Of a stretch of DNA of 64,000 nt, positions 63,301-64,000 are shown piece after piece (position 1 is the stretch's first letter; every line of letters starts with the position of its first letter). A model generated the notes under the pieces. That model was not told where the DNA came from, ran no database searches, and was given only the letters and a program-made list of their open reading frames with translations. Made by a program: the position numbers and the translations under genes. Origin of the DNA: Qipengyuania gaetbuli (GTDB lineage Bacteria; Pseudomonadota; Alphaproteobacteria; Sphingomonadales; Sphingomonadaceae); NCBI RefSeq assembly GCF_020524765.1, contig NZ_JAIVLR010000002.1:584501-648500 (forward strand), in the 5' to 3' direction.

Positions 63301-63870
63301 AGCCTGAAGGCGCACCCGATGGCGTTTCTGCGCGCCAGCCTTGCCGAACGTGGCTTCGTGCGTGCCTGCGATCTGAGGGCGCGCAAATTCCGCTCCATGG
63401 TCCATGTCGCGGGCGTGGTGCTGATCCGCCAGCGGCCGGGTTCGGCCAAGGGCGTGTGCTTCATCACGCTGGAGGACGAGACGGGCGTCATCAACCTCGT
63501 CGTCTGGCCGGACCTGAAGGAAAAGCAGCGCCGCGTGGTCATGGGCTCGCGCCTGATGGAGGTGCGCGGGCGCGTCGAATATGATGACGAGGTGATCCAC
63601 GTGATCGCGCATCACATGACCGATGCGACTGACCAGCTGCACAGGCTGTCCGACGACATGCTCAACGCGCCGCTCGCACGGGCCGACCATGTCTCCTCGC
63701 CGCTGCCGGACAAGTTCAACCCGCGCGACAACCTGCGCGAGGGGCATGACGATCCCTACCAGCCGGTCGAACCGTGGCAGGAACCGCCGCCGGGCAACCG
63801 CGAATGCGGCTGGCATCAGGGGCATCCGCGCGACGTGCGGATCATTCCGAAATCGCGCGACTTCCACTGA
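60331..63870 (+). CDS. dnaE2: Error-prone DNA polymerase DnaE2
   Basis: 1179-residue C-family alpha subunit of the translesion type. The N-terminal PHP domain (FVELGIVSCFSFLRGASDAV) is followed by the catalytic core with PDIDVDFEHERREEVI near residue 430, then the fingers region (FGEYGFPESHAASFAHLVYV). The OB-fold region is GVVLIRQRPGSAKGVCFITL. DnaE2 depends on ImuA and ImuB for damage-induced mutagenesis. It is the last gene of the LexA-controlled radical-SAM/udgX/dnaE2 operon and ends just before a LysE-family gene. Confidence 0.96.
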   Translation: MPESELQIPKRTIEIDPASIDAPPRSAFVELGIVSCFSFLRGASDAVDLVLKARALGYDAIGIADANTMAGVVRVHTEAATLKLKPCIGCRIETVEGLAFLAYPKDRAAYGRLCRLISAGRMRTLDGEWQEKGECHISLSMLARHAEGVQLILVPPRDLAQEYTVPAWAGNVVGLAGEKLQEHLAAPFADIVPQLAAGLPSLRHIAAAYLYTDSDIARIEQLDALAKANGLSILATNDVHYAGPERRPLQDVMTAIRHKTTVAAAGHLLHGNAERYLKPPATMVRLFERWPHAIAAAREVADACNFSLDELKYEYPEELYPGGVEPQDYLVSETWKGAEWRYPAGIPESVAETLHKELALIGKMELARYFLTIKDIVDFAREKVDPPILCQGRGSAANSAVCYCLGITSVDPAQHQLLFDRFISEDRKEPPDIDVDFEHERREEVIQYLYRKYGRHRAGLCATVIHYRPRMAIREVGKAMGLSEDVTAALAKTVWGGWGREISEKHAAETGMDVTDPHLRRVLKLTEQMIGIPRHLSQHVGGFILTEGALTETVPVGNGAMPDRSFIEWDKDDIEALGILKVDVLALGMLTCIRKCLDLLDDHHGRTLTLASVPREDPETYAMLRKGDSLGVFQVESRAQMNMLPRLRPREFYDLVIQVAIVRPGPIQGDMVHPYLKRRRGAEQVVIPAPSPQHGPPDELSIILERTLGVPIFQEQAMKIALDAAKFSSKEANRLRKAMATFRSRGMVDELQDMMVERMVARGYDRDFAQRCFNQIRGFGEYGFPESHAASFAHLVYVSSWLKCHFPAAFACALLNSQPMGFYAPAQIVRDAAEHGVRVLPVDVNLSQWDCTLEELAAASGGQGDSGRLDRHVALRLGLRQVDGLPEAVAAQLVAEREENGAYEDVRALRDRARIGPAHVERLASADAFGSMHLSRRQALWDARSLVGGADLPLFAAAATRDEGAEVRRTTLPQMPLSEEVVADYQTTRLSLKAHPMAFLRASLAERGFVRACDLRARKFRSMVHVAGVVLIRQRPGSAKGVCFITLEDETGVINLVVWPDLKEKQRRVVMGSRLMEVRGRVEYDDEVIHVIAHHMTDATDQLHRLSDDMLNAPLARADHVSSPLPDKFNPRDNLREGHDDPYQPVEPWQEPPPGNRECGWHQGHPRDVRIIPKSRDFH

Positions 63871-63895
63871 GGCTGCGGCTAGGGGCGCGGGCATA

Positions 63896-64000
63896 ATGGG
63901 TCTCGAAACGCTCCTCGCATTCCTTCTCGTAACCGCCACGACCAGCATCGTGCCGGGGCCGTCCATGATCTTCGTGATGAGCCAGGCGATCTGGCGGGGC
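63896..64000 (+). CDS. LysE/RhtB-family exporter, N-terminal part
   Basis: The first 35 residues of a gene cut by the window end. The N-terminal hydrophobic helix contains SIVPGPSMIFVMSQA, the PGP signature of the LysE/RhtB amino-acid efflux family. The ATG at 63896 follows an AGGGG-like ribosome site and lies 25 bp after dnaE2. Being partial, only family assignment is possible. Confidence 0.8.
   Translation, partial: MGLETLLAFLLVTATTSIVPGPSMIFVMSQAIWRG

Noticed and set aside
60208..63966. Very long open frame on the minus strand opposite dnaE2 (about 1,250 codons)
   Set aside because: It mirrors the codon bias of dnaE2 in high-GC DNA, shows no recognisable domain, and is antisense to a clearly conserved polymerase.
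1..64000. CRISPR arrays, complete insertion sequences, rRNA genes, prophage
   Set aside because: No regular repeat-spacer pattern, transposase or integrase coding region, rRNA segment or phage structural gene was seen.

Overview
The window is a continuous piece of chromosome from a high-GC alphaproteobacterium, most likely order Sphingomonadales, family Erythrobacteraceae or a close relative. This is inferred from protein flavour and gene order: zapA next to a 6S RNA-type locus and the formyl-THF cyclo-ligase, an XrtA/PEP-CTERM prsK-prsR-prsT set, a branched-chain 2-oxoacid dehydrogenase cluster, and isocitrate lyase divergent from an ScfR/RamB-type regulator. LexA boxes of the alphaproteobacterial GAAC-N7-GAAC type agree. 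No rRNA, CRISPR array, complete insertion sequence or prophage was seen. Almost all the sequence is densely packed housekeeping genes.

Layout. 1-13.1 kb: the 3' end of secA, a GNAT acetyltransferase, a TauE/SafE permease, tRNA-Asn, NAD kinase, an EAL phosphodiesterase, mfd, sdhE, recG, a UbiB/ABC1 kinase and a low-molecular-weight phosphatase. 13.1-14.4 kb: a short low-GC segment with one secreted orphan protein. It lies between a tRNA-Pro gene and a 12-bp copy of that tRNA's 3' end, and looks like a small integrated element or its remnant. 14.5-19.9 kb: thyA, the bkd operon (E1 alpha, E1 beta, E2) behind a near-consensus promoter, a DUF1801/YdeI protein and a 40-residue exported peptide. 20.1-22.0 kb: tRNA-Asp, a DUF2842 protein, 5-formyl-THF cyclo-ligase, a probable 6S RNA and zapA with a coiled-coil partner. 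22.1-28.5 kb: a central-carbon run of tkt, gap, pgk and class I fba, then a lipoprotein and thiE. 28.5-32.9 kb: cell-wall enzymes (L,D-transpeptidase, M23 peptidase), efp, a small acidic protein, an inositol-monophosphatase-family protein and tRNA-Leu.

32.9-40.7 kb: membrane transport, an exported M20 amidohydrolase, and the glyoxylate-shunt pair of isocitrate lyase and its divergent regulator, with a repeat-rich shared promoter. 40.8-47.4 kb: a tightly overlapping operon of a PEP-CTERM/exopolysaccharide sugar transferase, histidine kinase PrsK, sigma-54 activator PrsR and TPR lipoprotein PrsT. 47.4-54.1 kb: an SLC10-like transporter, a DUF475/TerC membrane protein, panB, an NSS transporter, an APC transporter and a flavin-fold stress protein.

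54.2-63.9 kb is the most interesting block: an SOS mutagenesis locus in two LexA-controlled parts. imuA-imuB form one transcript. A radical-SAM DNA-repair-type protein, UdgX and the error-prone polymerase dnaE2 form the other. Both have a GAAC-N7-GAAC box laid over the predicted -10 element. Together they suggest that damage induces lesion handling (radical SAM), uracil capture (UdgX) and mutagenic gap filling (ImuA/ImuB/DnaE2) at the same time. The window ends inside a LysE-family exporter.
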